From NCBI RefSeq assembly GCF_004321985.1, contig NZ_SCQN01000048.1, forward strand, positions 62,001 through 126,000: 64,000 bases of DNA, in the 5' to 3' direction. The translations under genes were made by a program, and so were the position numbers. This document shows positions 29,790 through 39,022 of the stretch, piece by piece (the stretch's first letter is position 1; each line of letters begins with the position of its first letter). Below the pieces are notes generated by a model. That model did not search any database. It was not told the origin of the DNA and was given only the letters and a program-made list of their open reading frames with translations. The stretch is from Castellaniella sp. (GTDB lineage: Bacteria; Pseudomonadota; Gammaproteobacteria; Burkholderiales; Burkholderiaceae_B).

Positions 29790-30962
29790 ATGAAATTCAG
29801 CAAGACCATGGGGGCCGTGGCCCTGGCCCTCGCGGCGGCGGTCGCCGTCAGCCCCGCACAGGCCAAGGATCTGAAAATCGGCTTGGTGTTGTCGGTATCC
29901 GGGCCGTTCGCAGCCTACGGCAAACAGATCAGTCATGGGGTGGATCTGTACATCGCCGAGCATGGCGACACCGTGGCCGGGCGCAAGATCCAGGTCATCG
30001 TCAAGGACGACACCGGGATTGCGCCGGCCGTAGCCAAGCGCCAGGCCCAGGAACTGCTGGTGAAGGACAAGGTCGACATCCTGGCCGGATTTGACCTGAC
30101 GCCCAACGCCTTTTCCGTCGCGCCGCTGGCGACCGAGGCCAAGGTTCCGATGGTGGTGATGAATGCCGCTACTTCCTCGGTGACCGAAAAATCGCCGAAT
30201 GTCGCACGCGTGTCCATGACGCTACCGCAAAGCGCCTGGGCGATGGCCGAATGGGCTTACAAGAACGGCGTTCGCAGCGCTTATACGCTGGTAGCGGATT
30301 ACGGGCCCGGGCATGATGCCGAAAAGCAGTTTCAGAAGACCTTCACCGCATTGGGTGGCAAGGTCGTGGGTGAAGTCCGCACTCCCGTCATCACGGCCGA
30401 TTATTCGCCCTTCCTGCAGCGTATGAAGGATGCCAAGCCGGATGCGGCATTCTTCTTCGTGCCGCCGGGCAGCTCCATGGTGGCGCTGCTCAAGCAGTTC
30501 CGCGAGATGGGTCTGGAGAAGGCCGGAATCAAGGAATTGGGAACGGGCGACATGACGGACGAGGATTCGCTGGCGGCTATGGGCGATACGGCCCTGGGCA
30601 TGATCACAGCCTTTCACTATTCGGAAAACCACAATTCGCCTGAGAACAAAAAGTTTGTGGCGGCTTACAAGAAGGCGTATCCGAATGACCGGCCCAACTT
30701 CATGTCGGTGGGTGGCTACGATGGCATGCACCTGATTTATGCGGCACTTGAAAAGACCAAGGGCGATGCCAGCGCAGAAGCCTTCATGAAGGCAGTCAAG
30801 GGCATGAAGTGGGAGAGCCCGCGCGGCCCGGTGGAGATCGATCCGCAAACGCGCGACATCATCCAGAACGAATACATCCGCAAGCTGGAAAAGGTGGATG
30901 GCGTGGCGCAGAACGTCGAGTTCTACACCTTCAAGGACGTGAAGGATCCGGGCAAGCAGTGA
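29790..30962 (+). CDS. ABC importer substrate-binding protein 3 (LivK-like)
   Basis: 390-residue periplasmic receptor with a signal peptide cleaved after PAQA (about residue 25). It is closely similar to proteins 1 and 2, but differs in the second lobe (FFFVPPGSSMVALLKQFREMG instead of the NGEQGVALAKGF-type sequence), so ligand preference may differ. It has no transporter genes of its own. It shares its promoter architecture with the lig operon and is followed by a strong terminator. AAAGGAG precedes the ATG; an 11-codon upstream extension is not needed. Confidence 0.9.
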   Translation: MKFSKTMGAVALALAAAVAVSPAQAKDLKIGLVLSVSGPFAAYGKQISHGVDLYIAEHGDTVAGRKIQVIVKDDTGIAPAVAKRQAQELLVKDKVDILAGFDLTPNAFSVAPLATEAKVPMVVMNAATSSVTEKSPNVARVSMTLPQSAWAMAEWAYKNGVRSAYTLVADYGPGHDAEKQFQKTFTALGGKVVGEVRTPVITADYSPFLQRMKDAKPDAAFFFVPPGSSMVALLKQFREMGLEKAGIKELGTGDMTDEDSLAAMGDTALGMITAFHYSENHNSPENKKFVAAYKKAYPNDRPNFMSVGGYDGMHLIYAALEKTKGDASAEAFMKAVKGMKWESPRGPVEIDPQTRDIIQNEYIRKLEKVDGVAQNVEFYTFKDVKDPGKQ

Positions 30963-30987
30963 TCCGTTCGGCCGGGTGATTCCGGGG

Positions 30988-31026
30988 ATGCGCGGCTCGC
31001 CTGTCGGCAGCCGCGCATTTGTTTTT
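30988..31026 (+). terminator. rho-independent terminator after binding protein 3
   Basis: A perfect 10-bp stem (ATGCGCGGCT with AGCCGCGCAT, 11-base loop) is followed by TTGTTTTT. It separates the binding-protein gene from the convergent LysR gene. Confidence 0.92.
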
Positions 31027-31940
31027 CAGGGCTGTGGATCGTCCTGGTAAAGCGCCAGCGCCAGGCTGCGCAGCCAGCGGTTGGCGGGGTCGGCGTCATA
31101 ACGTGGACTCCAGTGGATGCCCACGTCGAATTCGCGCATCGGAAAATCGGCTTCGATCAGCGCGAATTCCTGGTGAGGGGCAAAGGACGACAGCGCGACG
31201 TTGCGCGGCATGATGACGGCCAGATCCGTGGCCTCCAGAATGGCAGGCAGCGCCATGAAGTGCTCTGTGGTCAGGCGTATCCGGTCGCCCATCTGCAGCG
31301 TCTCCAGCGCCGTCAGCGTGTAGGCGTGGGTGCGTACGGTAATGAATTCCAGCGTGCGCACGGTTTCCTGCGTGGCCGGGTGGTGCGTCAGCCGGCGTGC
31401 AAGCGGGTGGCGCTTGCGCATCAGGATGATGTAGCGATCCTGGAACAGGATGGCCGAGCGCATGGCCTTCAGCCCAGGCAGGAATCCGAACGCCAGATCC
31501 ACGCGCCCCTGATCCATGGCGAGCGCCAGTTCGGTCACGCCCAGCCTCAGTGTCTCGATGCGGGTATGCGGTGCATATTCGCGCAGCGCAGTGATGAGAC
31601 GCGGCAGGAATCGGCCTTCGCCGATATCGGTCATGTGCAGTCGGAAGACGCGGTCGGTCTGGGCTGGATCGAATCCGGCGGAATCGGCGATGGCGCTTTC
31701 CAGTGCGTGCAATGCTGCGTGAATGGCGGGCGCCATCCGTTCGGCGCGCGGTGTGGGCCGTACGCCGCCGGCTGCGCGCACGAACAGCGGGTCGCCCAGG
31801 GCCGTGCGCAGGCGCGTCAGTCCCTGGCTCACGGCGGGCTGTGTCAGCCCCAACGTGTCGGCGGCCTGGCTGACGCTGCGCGCCATGTGGATCACGTCGA
31901 ATAGCCGGAGCAGGTTCAGATCCAGTGCCTTGATATTCAT
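31026..31940 (-). CDS. LysR-family transcriptional regulator
   Basis: 304-residue LysR-type protein. The N-terminal winged helix has LDLNLLRLFDVIHMARSVSQ and then TLGLTQPAVSQGLTRLR, followed by a two-lobe effector domain. It is divergent from the benzoylformate-decarboxylase-like gene, with 131 AT-rich bases between the starts, and is the likely regulator of that catabolic unit. The effector may be an aryl-glyoxylate, aldehyde or benzoate-type acid; this is inference. Confidence 0.88.
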   Translation of the reverse strand: MNIKALDLNLLRLFDVIHMARSVSQAADTLGLTQPAVSQGLTRLRTALGDPLFVRAAGGVRPTPRAERMAPAIHAALHALESAIADSAGFDPAQTDRVFRLHMTDIGEGRFLPRLITALREYAPHTRIETLRLGVTELALAMDQGRVDLAFGFLPGLKAMRSAILFQDRYIILMRKRHPLARRLTHHPATQETVRTLEFITVRTHAYTLTALETLQMGDRIRLTTEHFMALPAILEATDLAVIMPRNVALSSFAPHQEFALIEADFPMREFDVGIHWSPRYDADPANRWLRSLALALYQDDPQP

Positions 31941-31942
31941 AA

Positions 31943-32000
31943 ATCTAATAGTAGATATCTAAATCATTTTATTGATTTATACCATGGAAGATTTCAAGAT
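31943..32000. promoter_or_regulatory. AT-rich divergent region with overlapping dyads and promoter
   Basis: ATCTA-ATAG-TAGAT (31943-31956) overlaps the perfect palindrome TAGATATCTA (31952-31961), which makes a candidate LysR site beside the regulator's own start. TTGATT (31972-31977) and CAAGAT (31995-32000), 17 bases apart, could be the decarboxylase promoter. The stretch is distinctly AT-rich against its surroundings. Confidence 0.5.
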
Positions 32001-32071
32001 AGCTGGATAAGCTGCGGACAAGCAGCGCGATCAGAACATCTCGGTGGCTCTTCATGGGCTCGGAGGACGAC

Positions 32072-33691
32072 ATGGAACAGGGCGCGGCGCGTGAGCGGGT
32101 GCACCAAAACGAGACGGCATCCCTGGTGCCGGTGCGTCGAGCGGTGACGGATTTACTGCGTGATTTCGGGATGACGACTCTGTTCGGCAATCCGGGCTCG
32201 ACGGAATTGGGCTTCTTCCTGGACTTCCCGCAAGATTTCCGCTACATCCTGGGGTTGCAGGAGTCTGTGGTGGTCGGCATGGCCGACGGCTATGCTCAGG
32301 CAACGCACAATGCTGCCTTCATCAACCTGCATTCGGCGGTCGGGGTCGGCCATGCGATGGGCGCGATCTTCACCGCCTACCGGAATCGCACGCCGCTGGT
32401 CATCACGGCCGGGCAGCAGTCGCGCGCCATCCTGCCGTTTGACCCCTTTCTGTTCTCCAGCCAGGCGACCGAACTGCCCAAGCCCTATGTCAAGTGGAGC
32501 GTGGAACCCGCCCGGGCCGAAGACGTGCCGCTGGCCATCGCACGCGCCTATTACATGGCCATGCAGCCGCCTTGCGGTCCCGTGCTGGTGTCCGTGCCAG
32601 CCGATGACTGGGGCCGGCTCTGTGCGCCGGTGAGGGCTCGTCGCGTGGGCCGTTCGGTGCGCCCGGACCCCGCGGTTCTGGACATCATCGCAGGCCAGCT
32701 CGATGCGGCCCGCCGCCCGGCCTTCGTGCTGGGGGCGGCCGTCGACCGTGATGGCGCCTGGGATGACGTCGTGGCGCTGGCCCAGCGGCACCAGGCCGTG
32801 GTGTGGGTGGCGCCCATGTCCGGCCGCAATGGTTTTCCCGAAGATCATCCGCTGTTTGGCGGGTTCCTGCCGGCTGCGCGCGAGCGCATCGTCCAATTGC
32901 TTGCAGAGCACGATTTCATTCTTGCTTTGGGGGCGGCGGCCTTCACTTACCACGTCGAAGGCTTTGGGCCTCACATTCCGGCCGGCAGTGTGCTGGCCCA
33001 GATCGTGGATGACCCGAACACCGTGGCCTGGGCGCCAGAAGGCACCGCCGCCGTCGGCAGCGTGCGCGAGAGCGTGCAGGATCTTCTGGCGCGGGCGCAG
33101 TCCGCGCCGCGCAAGGCGCCGGCACCCCGCGCACCGGCGCCCCGCGCCGAACCCTCGGTGCCGATGTCGGTGGCTTACGCGCTGCAGACGCTGGCGGAGG
33201 TCCGTTCCGCCGATTCCATCATCGTCGAGGAAGCGCCCAGCGCCCGTCCTGTGATGCAGCGCTATCTGCCCATCCTTCAATCGGAAACCTTCTACACCAT
33301 GTGCAGCGGTGGTTTGGGCTTTGGGCTCCCGGCAGCCGTGGGCGTCGCGCTGGGCAAGCCGGATCGAAAGGTCATCGGCCTGCTGGGTGACGGGTCGAGC
33401 ATGTACTCGATCCAGGGCTTGTGGAGCGCAGCGCAACTGGGGCTGCCTATTACGTTCCTGATCCTGAAGAACGGCGGTTATGCGGCCTTGCGGGAATTTG
33501 CGCCGGTCTACGGATTCACACCCAGTGACGAGTTGCGCGGGGTGGACCTGCCCGGTATTGATTTTGTTTCCATGGCGCGCAGCATGGGTTGTGAGGGCCT
33601 GCGCGTTTCCAATCCACAGTTGCTGCCGGACGTTCTGCTGCAGGCTCTGGCGGCCAGCCGTCCGACGCTGGTCGAAATCGAAGTAGCCTGA
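32072..33691 (+). CDS. mdlC: benzoylformate decarboxylase-like ThDP enzyme
   Basis: 539-residue thiamine-diphosphate enzyme with the three-domain decarboxylase layout. The key residues of Pseudomonas benzoylformate decarboxylase are all present at a constant offset: Ser43, Glu64 and His87 (INLHSA), plus the later His in FTYHVEG. The C-terminal ThDP motif is GDGSSMYS then LKNGGY. It would convert an aryl-glyoxylate to an aromatic aldehyde and CO2. The ATG at 32072 has GGAGGA immediately upstream; an ATG 18 bases earlier overlaps that site. An Ala/Pro-rich linker is seen at about residues 345-365. A ring-substituted substrate such as vanilloylformate is possible. Confidence 0.85.
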   Translation: MEQGAARERVHQNETASLVPVRRAVTDLLRDFGMTTLFGNPGSTELGFFLDFPQDFRYILGLQESVVVGMADGYAQATHNAAFINLHSAVGVGHAMGAIFTAYRNRTPLVITAGQQSRAILPFDPFLFSSQATELPKPYVKWSVEPARAEDVPLAIARAYYMAMQPPCGPVLVSVPADDWGRLCAPVRARRVGRSVRPDPAVLDIIAGQLDAARRPAFVLGAAVDRDGAWDDVVALAQRHQAVVWVAPMSGRNGFPEDHPLFGGFLPAARERIVQLLAEHDFILALGAAAFTYHVEGFGPHIPAGSVLAQIVDDPNTVAWAPEGTAAVGSVRESVQDLLARAQSAPRKAPAPRAPAPRAEPSVPMSVAYALQTLAEVRSADSIIVEEAPSARPVMQRYLPILQSETFYTMCSGGLGFGLPAAVGVALGKPDRKVIGLLGDGSSMYSIQGLWSAAQLGLPITFLILKNGGYAALREFAPVYGFTPSDELRGVDLPGIDFVSMARSMGCEGLRVSNPQLLPDVLLQALAASRPTLVEIEVA

Positions 33692-33720
33692 AGCTGGACC
33701 GAATCACGACAGGAGGACAT

Positions 33721-35172
33721 ATGAGCACGATCTCGATGTTGATCGATGGCAAGCATTGCGCTTCGAGCAATGGCCATACCTTTGAACGCAGCAACCCGTT
33801 GGACGGCAAGGTGGCGACCACTGCGCCGGCTGCGACGCCGCAGGACGCCCGGGCGGCCGTACAGGCTGCGGCTGATGCGTTCACCCAGTGGTCGCAGACC
33901 GGGCCAGGCCAACGGCGCCAGTTGCTGTCTCAGGCCGCCGACGCGCTGGCCGCGCGCAAGGATGCCTTCGTTGCCGCGATGGCGGCGGAAACCGGGGCCT
34001 CGGCGCTGTGGGCAGAGTTCAATGTCCATCTTGCTGCGGGCATGCTGCGTGAAGCGGCTGCGCTGACATCGCAGATCGGCGGCGAGGTGATTCCTTCGGA
34101 CGTGCCGGGCAATCTGGCGATGAGTCTGCGCGTGCCGGCCGGGGTAGTGGTGGGCATGGCGCCCTGGAATGCACCGATCATCCTTGGCGTACGTGCCGTG
34201 GCCACGCCGCTGGCTTGCGGAAATACGGTGGTGCTGAAGGGTTCCGAGATGTGTCCGGCTACGCATGGCCTGATCATCGAGGCCCTTCGGGAAGGCGGGC
34301 TGCCGGCGGGGGTGGTGAATTTCGTGACCAATGCCCCAAAGGAAGCCCCTGAAGTCGTGGAGGCGCTGATTTCGCATCCGGCCACTCGCCGCGTGAATTT
34401 CACCGGCTCGACCAAGGTCGGCCGCATCATTGCCGAGCTTTGCGCCCGGCATCTGAAGCCCGTCATTCTGGAACTGGGCGGCAAGGCGCCGCTGGTGGTG
34501 CTCGATGATGCCGATCTGGAAACCGCCGTGAACGCCGCTGCATTTGGCGCATTCGCCAATTCCGGTCAGATCTGCATGTCCACCGAACGCATCGTGGTGG
34601 ATGAAAAGATCGCCGACGCCTTCGTCGAACACCTGGTGAGCAAGGTCAAGGGCCTGCCGCTGGGCGATCCCCGCAAGGGGCCCGTGGTGCTGGGATCGCT
34701 GGTGGACATCTCCGCCGTGCATCGCTGCAACGAGATGATCGATGATGCCGTGGCCAAGGGCGCGAAACTTCTGTGCGGCGGCAAGGCCGACAACACGCTC
34801 ATGCCGGCCACCCTGATCGACCATGTCACACCGAAGATGCGCATCTATGGCGAGGAAACCTTCGGTCCGGTCAAGGCCATCGTCCGGGTATCGGGTGAGG
34901 ATGCCGCCGTGGCGTGCGCCAACGATACGGCATATGGGCTGTCATCGGCCGTGATCGGTGCCGATGTCGCCCGGGCTCTGCGCGTAGCGGGCCGTATCCA
35001 GTCGGGCATATGCCATATCAACGGGCCCACCGTCCATGACGAGCCGCAGATGCCGTTTGGCGGGGTGAAGGACAGTGGGTATGGCCGTTTTGGCGGCAAG
35101 CCTGGCATCGAGGCCTTTACCGATGTGCGTTGGATATCCGTGCAGACGACGCCGCGCGCGTATCCCTTCTGA
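33721..35172 (+). CDS. aromatic aldehyde dehydrogenase (vanillin/benzaldehyde type)
   Basis: 483-residue NAD(P)+-dependent aldehyde dehydrogenase. The cofactor-fold motif is FTGSTKVGRIIAE, the general base Glu is in LELGGKAPLV and the nucleophile Cys is in NSGQICMSTERI. Sequence style fits the vanillin/salicylaldehyde dehydrogenase group. It lies 29 bases after the decarboxylase gene and would oxidise the aldehyde made there to the benzoate-type acid. AGGAGG precedes the ATG. Confidence 0.9.
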   Translation: MSTISMLIDGKHCASSNGHTFERSNPLDGKVATTAPAATPQDARAAVQAAADAFTQWSQTGPGQRRQLLSQAADALAARKDAFVAAMAAETGASALWAEFNVHLAAGMLREAAALTSQIGGEVIPSDVPGNLAMSLRVPAGVVVGMAPWNAPIILGVRAVATPLACGNTVVLKGSEMCPATHGLIIEALREGGLPAGVVNFVTNAPKEAPEVVEALISHPATRRVNFTGSTKVGRIIAELCARHLKPVILELGGKAPLVVLDDADLETAVNAAAFGAFANSGQICMSTERIVVDEKIADAFVEHLVSKVKGLPLGDPRKGPVVLGSLVDISAVHRCNEMIDDAVAKGAKLLCGGKADNTLMPATLIDHVTPKMRIYGEETFGPVKAIVRVSGEDAAVACANDTAYGLSSAVIGADVARALRVAGRIQSGICHINGPTVHDEPQMPFGGVKDSGYGRFGGKPGIEAFTDVRWISVQTTPRAYPF

Positions 35173-35257
35173 GTGCTTTCGGCCCGGCGAGTGACGCCGG
35201 GCCAGCGCCTTGCGGCGTGTCATCCAATAAAAAACGCGTCACACCACAGGAGACATC

Positions 35258-35821
35258 ATGTCAGCTTCTTCGAAGGGCCAGGCTGTGCCAGCGGCCTCTC
35301 CGCCAGGGGTCGAATTCGGGCCGTTCGGATTGGCGTTGTTGCGTGTGTCCAAGGTCTTTGCGGCTGTGGGCGGGCTTGCATTCGTGGGCCTGGTGCTGAT
35401 GTCGTTGATCTCCATTGTGGGGCGCAAGCTGTTTTCCGCGCCCGTCCCCGGTGATATGGAGGTGCTGGTGATGATCTCGGCGGGAGCTTCGGCGACCTTC
35501 TTCGCGTATTGCCATCTCGAGGGCGGGGATGTGAAGGTGGACTTCTTCACGAATCATTGTCGCCCGGGGACGGTTCATTTCCTGGATGCGGTGGGATCCC
35601 TGCTGGTCGGACTTTTCGGTGCGGTGGTCGCCTGGCGGAGTTGGGCAGGGGCGATGTCGCTGCGTGGCACGGGCGAGACCTCTGTGGTCCTGGGCTGGCC
35701 AGTCTGGCTGGCTCAGGCGGGGATGGTGCCCGGATTCATCCTGCTCGCGGTCGCCGGCCTGTATGTCTGCTGCCTGCACGCACGCGCTTGTGCCGGGGTC
35801 CGCCCGGGGAACCCATCATGA
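35258..35821 (+). CDS. TRAP transporter small permease (DctQ-like)
   Basis: 187-residue membrane protein with four hydrophobic segments after a ~25-residue soluble start. It has the DctQ-type VGRKLFSAPVPGDMEV and CHLEGGDVKVDFF segments. It pairs with the large permease and overlaps it by four bases (ATGA). Part of the mdlC-aldehyde dehydrogenase unit, so an aryl-glyoxylate or related acid is the likely cargo. Confidence 0.88.
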   Translation: MSASSKGQAVPAASPPGVEFGPFGLALLRVSKVFAAVGGLAFVGLVLMSLISIVGRKLFSAPVPGDMEVLVMISAGASATFFAYCHLEGGDVKVDFFTNHCRPGTVHFLDAVGSLLVGLFGAVVAWRSWAGAMSLRGTGETSVVLGWPVWLAQAGMVPGFILLAVAGLYVCCLHARACAGVRPGNPS

Positions 35822-37152
35822 GCGGGACGACGGTCGGCCTGGTGATGTTTGCCATCCTGCTCGCGCTCATGGTCGTCCGGATTCCCATCGGGATCTCGAT
35901 GTTTCTCTCGGGTGCAGGCGGCTACGTCTACCTGATGGGTGGAAACTGGACGCCGCTCATGGCGACGCTGAAGAACCTGGCTTACGCGCGTCTTTCGAAC
36001 TATGACCTGGTGGTGATTCCGCTGTTCCTTCTGATGGGTCAGTTTGCGACGCACGGCGGGCTGAGTCGCGGCCTGTTCCGTTTCGTGAGCGCCTTTCTGG
36101 GACACAAGCGCGGAGGCATCGCGATGGCGGCGGTGGGGACCTGCGCGGGCTTCGGCGCCATCTGTGGGTCATCGCTGGCGACGGCCGCCACGATGGGACA
36201 GGTCGTGCTGCCGGAGCTGCGCCGTTACGGCTATGCCGGCAGCCTTGCGACCGGCACGCTGGCAGCGGGTGGAACGCTGGGCATCATGATTCCACCCTCG
36301 GTCCCGCTGATCGTCTACGCCATCCTGACGCAGGAATCCATCGGCAAGCTGTTCATGGCTGCCGTGATTCCGGGGGTGCTGGCGATGGTCGGCTACATGA
36401 TCGTGATCCAGATCATTGTGCGCTGGAAGCCGGAGATGGGGCCGGCTGGCCCCAGGGCCTCTTGGTCGGAGAGGATCCGGTCGCTGCTCGAGGTGGGACC
36501 CATTCTGGCAGTCTTCGTCATCGTGATTGTGGGGATCTACGCGGGCTGGACGACGGATACGGAAGCGGCTGCCATTGGGGCCGCCGCCTGTGGAATCATT
36601 GCGGTCGTATCGGGTGGGTTGCGCTGGCGGGGGCTGCTGGACAGCCTGCTGGGAACCGCGCAGGCAACGGCCATGATCTACCTGGTCCTGCTGGGTGCCG
36701 ACATGCTCAATGTGTCGCTGGCGGTCTCGCAGTTGCCAGTGGATCTGGCCTCGTGGGTGAAGGGCAGCGGGCTTTCTCCCTTCCTGATCATCGCGGCGGT
36801 GCTGGCTTCCTACATCCTGCTGGGGTGTGTGATGGATTCGCTCGCCATGATCCTGCTGACGATTCCGATCTTCTATCCGATGATCATGGGGCTGGACTTC
36901 TATGGCATGAGCGTGGGCGACAAATCCATCTGGTTCGGGATTTTGGCGCTGATGGTGGTGGAGATCGGCCTGGTCCATCCACCGGTGGGGTTGAACGTCT
37001 ACATCATCAACCGCATGGCCAAGGACGTTCCGCTCACGGAAACCTTCAAGGGTGTAGTGCCATTCCTGATGTCGGATTTCATCCGCATCATTGCGCTCGT
37101 GGCCTTTCCCAGCCTCACGCTGGTGTTGGTCAGAAGCTTCGGAGCGTTGTAG
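35818..37152 (+). CDS. TRAP transporter large permease (DctM-like)
   Basis: 444-residue integral membrane protein with about twelve hydrophobic segments. DctM family blocks are present: PLFLLMGQFATHGGLSRGLF, CGSSLATAATMG, TLAAGGTLGIMIPPSVPLIVY and VHPPVGLNVYIIN. It is the Na+-driven transport subunit. The ATG at 35818 overlaps the small permease stop. Confidence 0.93.
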   Translation: MSGTTVGLVMFAILLALMVVRIPIGISMFLSGAGGYVYLMGGNWTPLMATLKNLAYARLSNYDLVVIPLFLLMGQFATHGGLSRGLFRFVSAFLGHKRGGIAMAAVGTCAGFGAICGSSLATAATMGQVVLPELRRYGYAGSLATGTLAAGGTLGIMIPPSVPLIVYAILTQESIGKLFMAAVIPGVLAMVGYMIVIQIIVRWKPEMGPAGPRASWSERIRSLLEVGPILAVFVIVIVGIYAGWTTDTEAAAIGAAACGIIAVVSGGLRWRGLLDSLLGTAQATAMIYLVLLGADMLNVSLAVSQLPVDLASWVKGSGLSPFLIIAAVLASYILLGCVMDSLAMILLTIPIFYPMIMGLDFYGMSVGDKSIWFGILALMVVEIGLVHPPVGLNVYIINRMAKDVPLTETFKGVVPFLMSDFIRIIALVAFPSLTLVLVRSFGAL

Positions 37153-37227
37153 CGATTGATCGTTGTTGGTGATAAGGCAGTGCCATCCCGCGGGACCCGT
37201 TCCTGCTCGTTCAAAATGGAGACAAAC

Positions 37228-38271
37228 ATGAGGCAATACAACAAAATCGGTGCCGTACGGCGGATTGGCATGCTGGTGCTGGGGCTGGCGGCGGCGGGGG
37301 TGGCGCAGGCGGCGCCCCAGGTGGTTCTCAGGGTCGCGCACTTCCTGCCGGCGACTTCCAACGCGCAGGTGACCATGATCCAGCCCTGGTGCGACAAGAT
37401 CGCTCAGGAGTCGAAGCAGAAGATGGTGTGCCAGATCTATCCGGCCATGCAGTTGGGCGGTACGCCGGCCCAGCTCTTTGATCAGGCCAAGGACGGTGTG
37501 GCGGACATCATCTGGACCTTGCCGACCTATTCCGCCGGGCGCTTCACCAAGGCTGCGGTGTTCGAACTACCCTGGATGGAGCGCAATGCCGAGTCGGGCA
37601 GCCGCGCATTGTGGATCTACACGCAGAAATATGCGCTGGACGAATTCAAGGGCGTACATCCCATCTTCATGCACGTGCACGGCGGCACTCTGCTGCATTT
37701 CGTGGACAAGAAGCCCAAGACCCTGGAAGACATGAAAGGCCTGAAGATCCGGTCGGCCAATCGCGTCAATTCGCAGATGCTGGAGGCTGTCCATGCCGTC
37801 CCGGTGCAGATGCCGCTGCCGGCCGTGCCCGATGCCATGGCCAAGGGCGTGGTGGACGGGGCCGCCGTGCCCTGGGAAGGCGTTCCTGCCATCAAGCTGG
37901 ACGAGACTTCCCGCTATCACTTCGACGTGCCCAAGGGCAAGCCGCGCATGGGCAATTCCATCTTCCTGTTCGGCATGAACCAGGCTCGATATGACAGCCT
38001 GCCGCCCGATCTGAAGAAGGTCATCGACGACAACAGCGGCGCCGACGTGTCCGCTTGGGCGGGGCGTGTGACCTTCGACGAGAAGGAAGCCCAGTTCATG
38101 AAGACCTCGATCGAAAACGGCAGCACGTTCTACTACATGACGGATGCCGAGTACGCACGCTGGCAGGATGCGACCAAGGGCGTGGTCCAGCAGTGGATGG
38201 ACGCGGTGAACAAGAAGGGCGCCAATGGCCAGGAACTGTTGTCGGCTGCGAAGGAATTGTTGAAGCAGTGA
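37228..38271 (+). CDS. TRAP transporter substrate-binding protein (DctP-like)
   Basis: 347-residue periplasmic protein. The signal peptide is cleaved after VAQA (about residue 28), and a DctP fold follows. The carboxylate-binding Arg of TRAP receptors is in DMKGLKIRSANRVNS. Related receptors for benzoylformate and mandelate are known, which fits the neighbouring decarboxylase; the ligand here is inferred. The ATG at 37228 has GGAG upstream. Confidence 0.9.
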   Translation: MRQYNKIGAVRRIGMLVLGLAAAGVAQAAPQVVLRVAHFLPATSNAQVTMIQPWCDKIAQESKQKMVCQIYPAMQLGGTPAQLFDQAKDGVADIIWTLPTYSAGRFTKAAVFELPWMERNAESGSRALWIYTQKYALDEFKGVHPIFMHVHGGTLLHFVDKKPKTLEDMKGLKIRSANRVNSQMLEAVHAVPVQMPLPAVPDAMAKGVVDGAAVPWEGVPAIKLDETSRYHFDVPKGKPRMGNSIFLFGMNQARYDSLPPDLKKVIDDNSGADVSAWAGRVTFDEKEAQFMKTSIENGSTFYYMTDAEYARWQDATKGVVQQWMDAVNKKGANGQELLSAAKELLKQ

Positions 38272-38277
38272 CGAAAA

Positions 38278-38311
38278 GCCTGCTCATCGTTTTTGCGGGC
38301 GTTGAGCAGGC
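38278..38311. terminator. hairpin between convergent dctP and otnC
   Basis: A perfect 9-bp stem (GCCTGCTCA with TGAGCAGGC) has a 16-base loop, starting 7 bases after the dctP stop codon. There is no U run on the plus strand. Confidence 0.55.
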
Positions 38312-38362
38312 CCTGTTGCGGCCGGTAGCGGATTTCTGCGGCAGCCAGATGGGCGCTGTGTC

Positions 38363-39022
38363 TCAGATGTCCAGCTTGAAGACAGACTTCAGTTCGGCGA
38401 TTTGAGAGTCGTCGAGCGGCCGCGCCGTCATGTCCTTCAGCAGCAGGAAGATCCTGGCCGTTTCCTCGAGCTCTTCGGCAGCGTTCACGGCAGCTTCCAG
38501 TGTCGTGCCGGCGACCACCGGGCCGTGATTGGCCAGCAGGATCGCCGGGTGCTTCGCGGCGAGGCGCCCCACCACATCGGCCAGTGCGGGGGCGCCGGGG
38601 CGGTAATAGGGCACCAGGGGCAGCCGGCCGATCTTCATCACGAAGTAGGCCGTCAGCGGGGGGATGCAGTCGTCCGGATTCAGCTCTTTCAGGCACGAGA
38701 CCGCCGCCGAGTGGGTCGAGTGCAGGTGCACGATGGCGTGTGCGGACGGGCGATGCCGGTAAACGGCCAGGTGCAGGAATGATTCCTTGGAGGGCGGATC
38801 GCCGCTGATCAGTGTGCCCGCAGCGTCCAGCCGCGACAGCCGCTGCGGGTCCAGTCTTCCCAGACTGCTGTTGGTGGGGGTGAGCAGCCAGCCGTCGTCC
38901 AGCCGGACGCTCAGGTTGCCGCTGCTGCCTGCCGTCAGGCCGCGTTCGAACATCGAGCGGCCGAGGGCCACGATCTGTTCCCGCAGCGCTGCCTCGGTGT
39001 CGCGACGCGTATTGGCCGTCAT
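38363..39022 (-). CDS. otnC: 3-oxo-tetronate 4-phosphate decarboxylase (class II aldolase family)
   Basis: 219-residue class II aldolase/adducin-type enzyme. The zinc ligands are in HLHSTHSAAV (two His) and the later LANHGPVV. The phosphate-binding type loop SSGNLSVRL is near the N terminus, and a conserved Glu lies in PSKESFLHL. OtnC decarboxylates 3-oxo-tetronate 4-phosphate to dihydroxyacetone phosphate. The start overlaps the ltnD stop (ATGA), so the pair is co-translated. The otn assignment rests on the neighbouring kinase and dehydrogenase. Confidence 0.85.
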   Translation of the reverse strand: MTANTRRDTEAALREQIVALGRSMFERGLTAGSSGNLSVRLDDGWLLTPTNSSLGRLDPQRLSRLDAAGTLISGDPPSKESFLHLAVYRHRPSAHAIVHLHSTHSAAVSCLKELNPDDCIPPLTAYFVMKIGRLPLVPYYRPGAPALADVVGRLAAKHPAILLANHGPVVAGTTLEAAVNAAEELEETARIFLLLKDMTARPLDDSQIAELKSVFKLDI

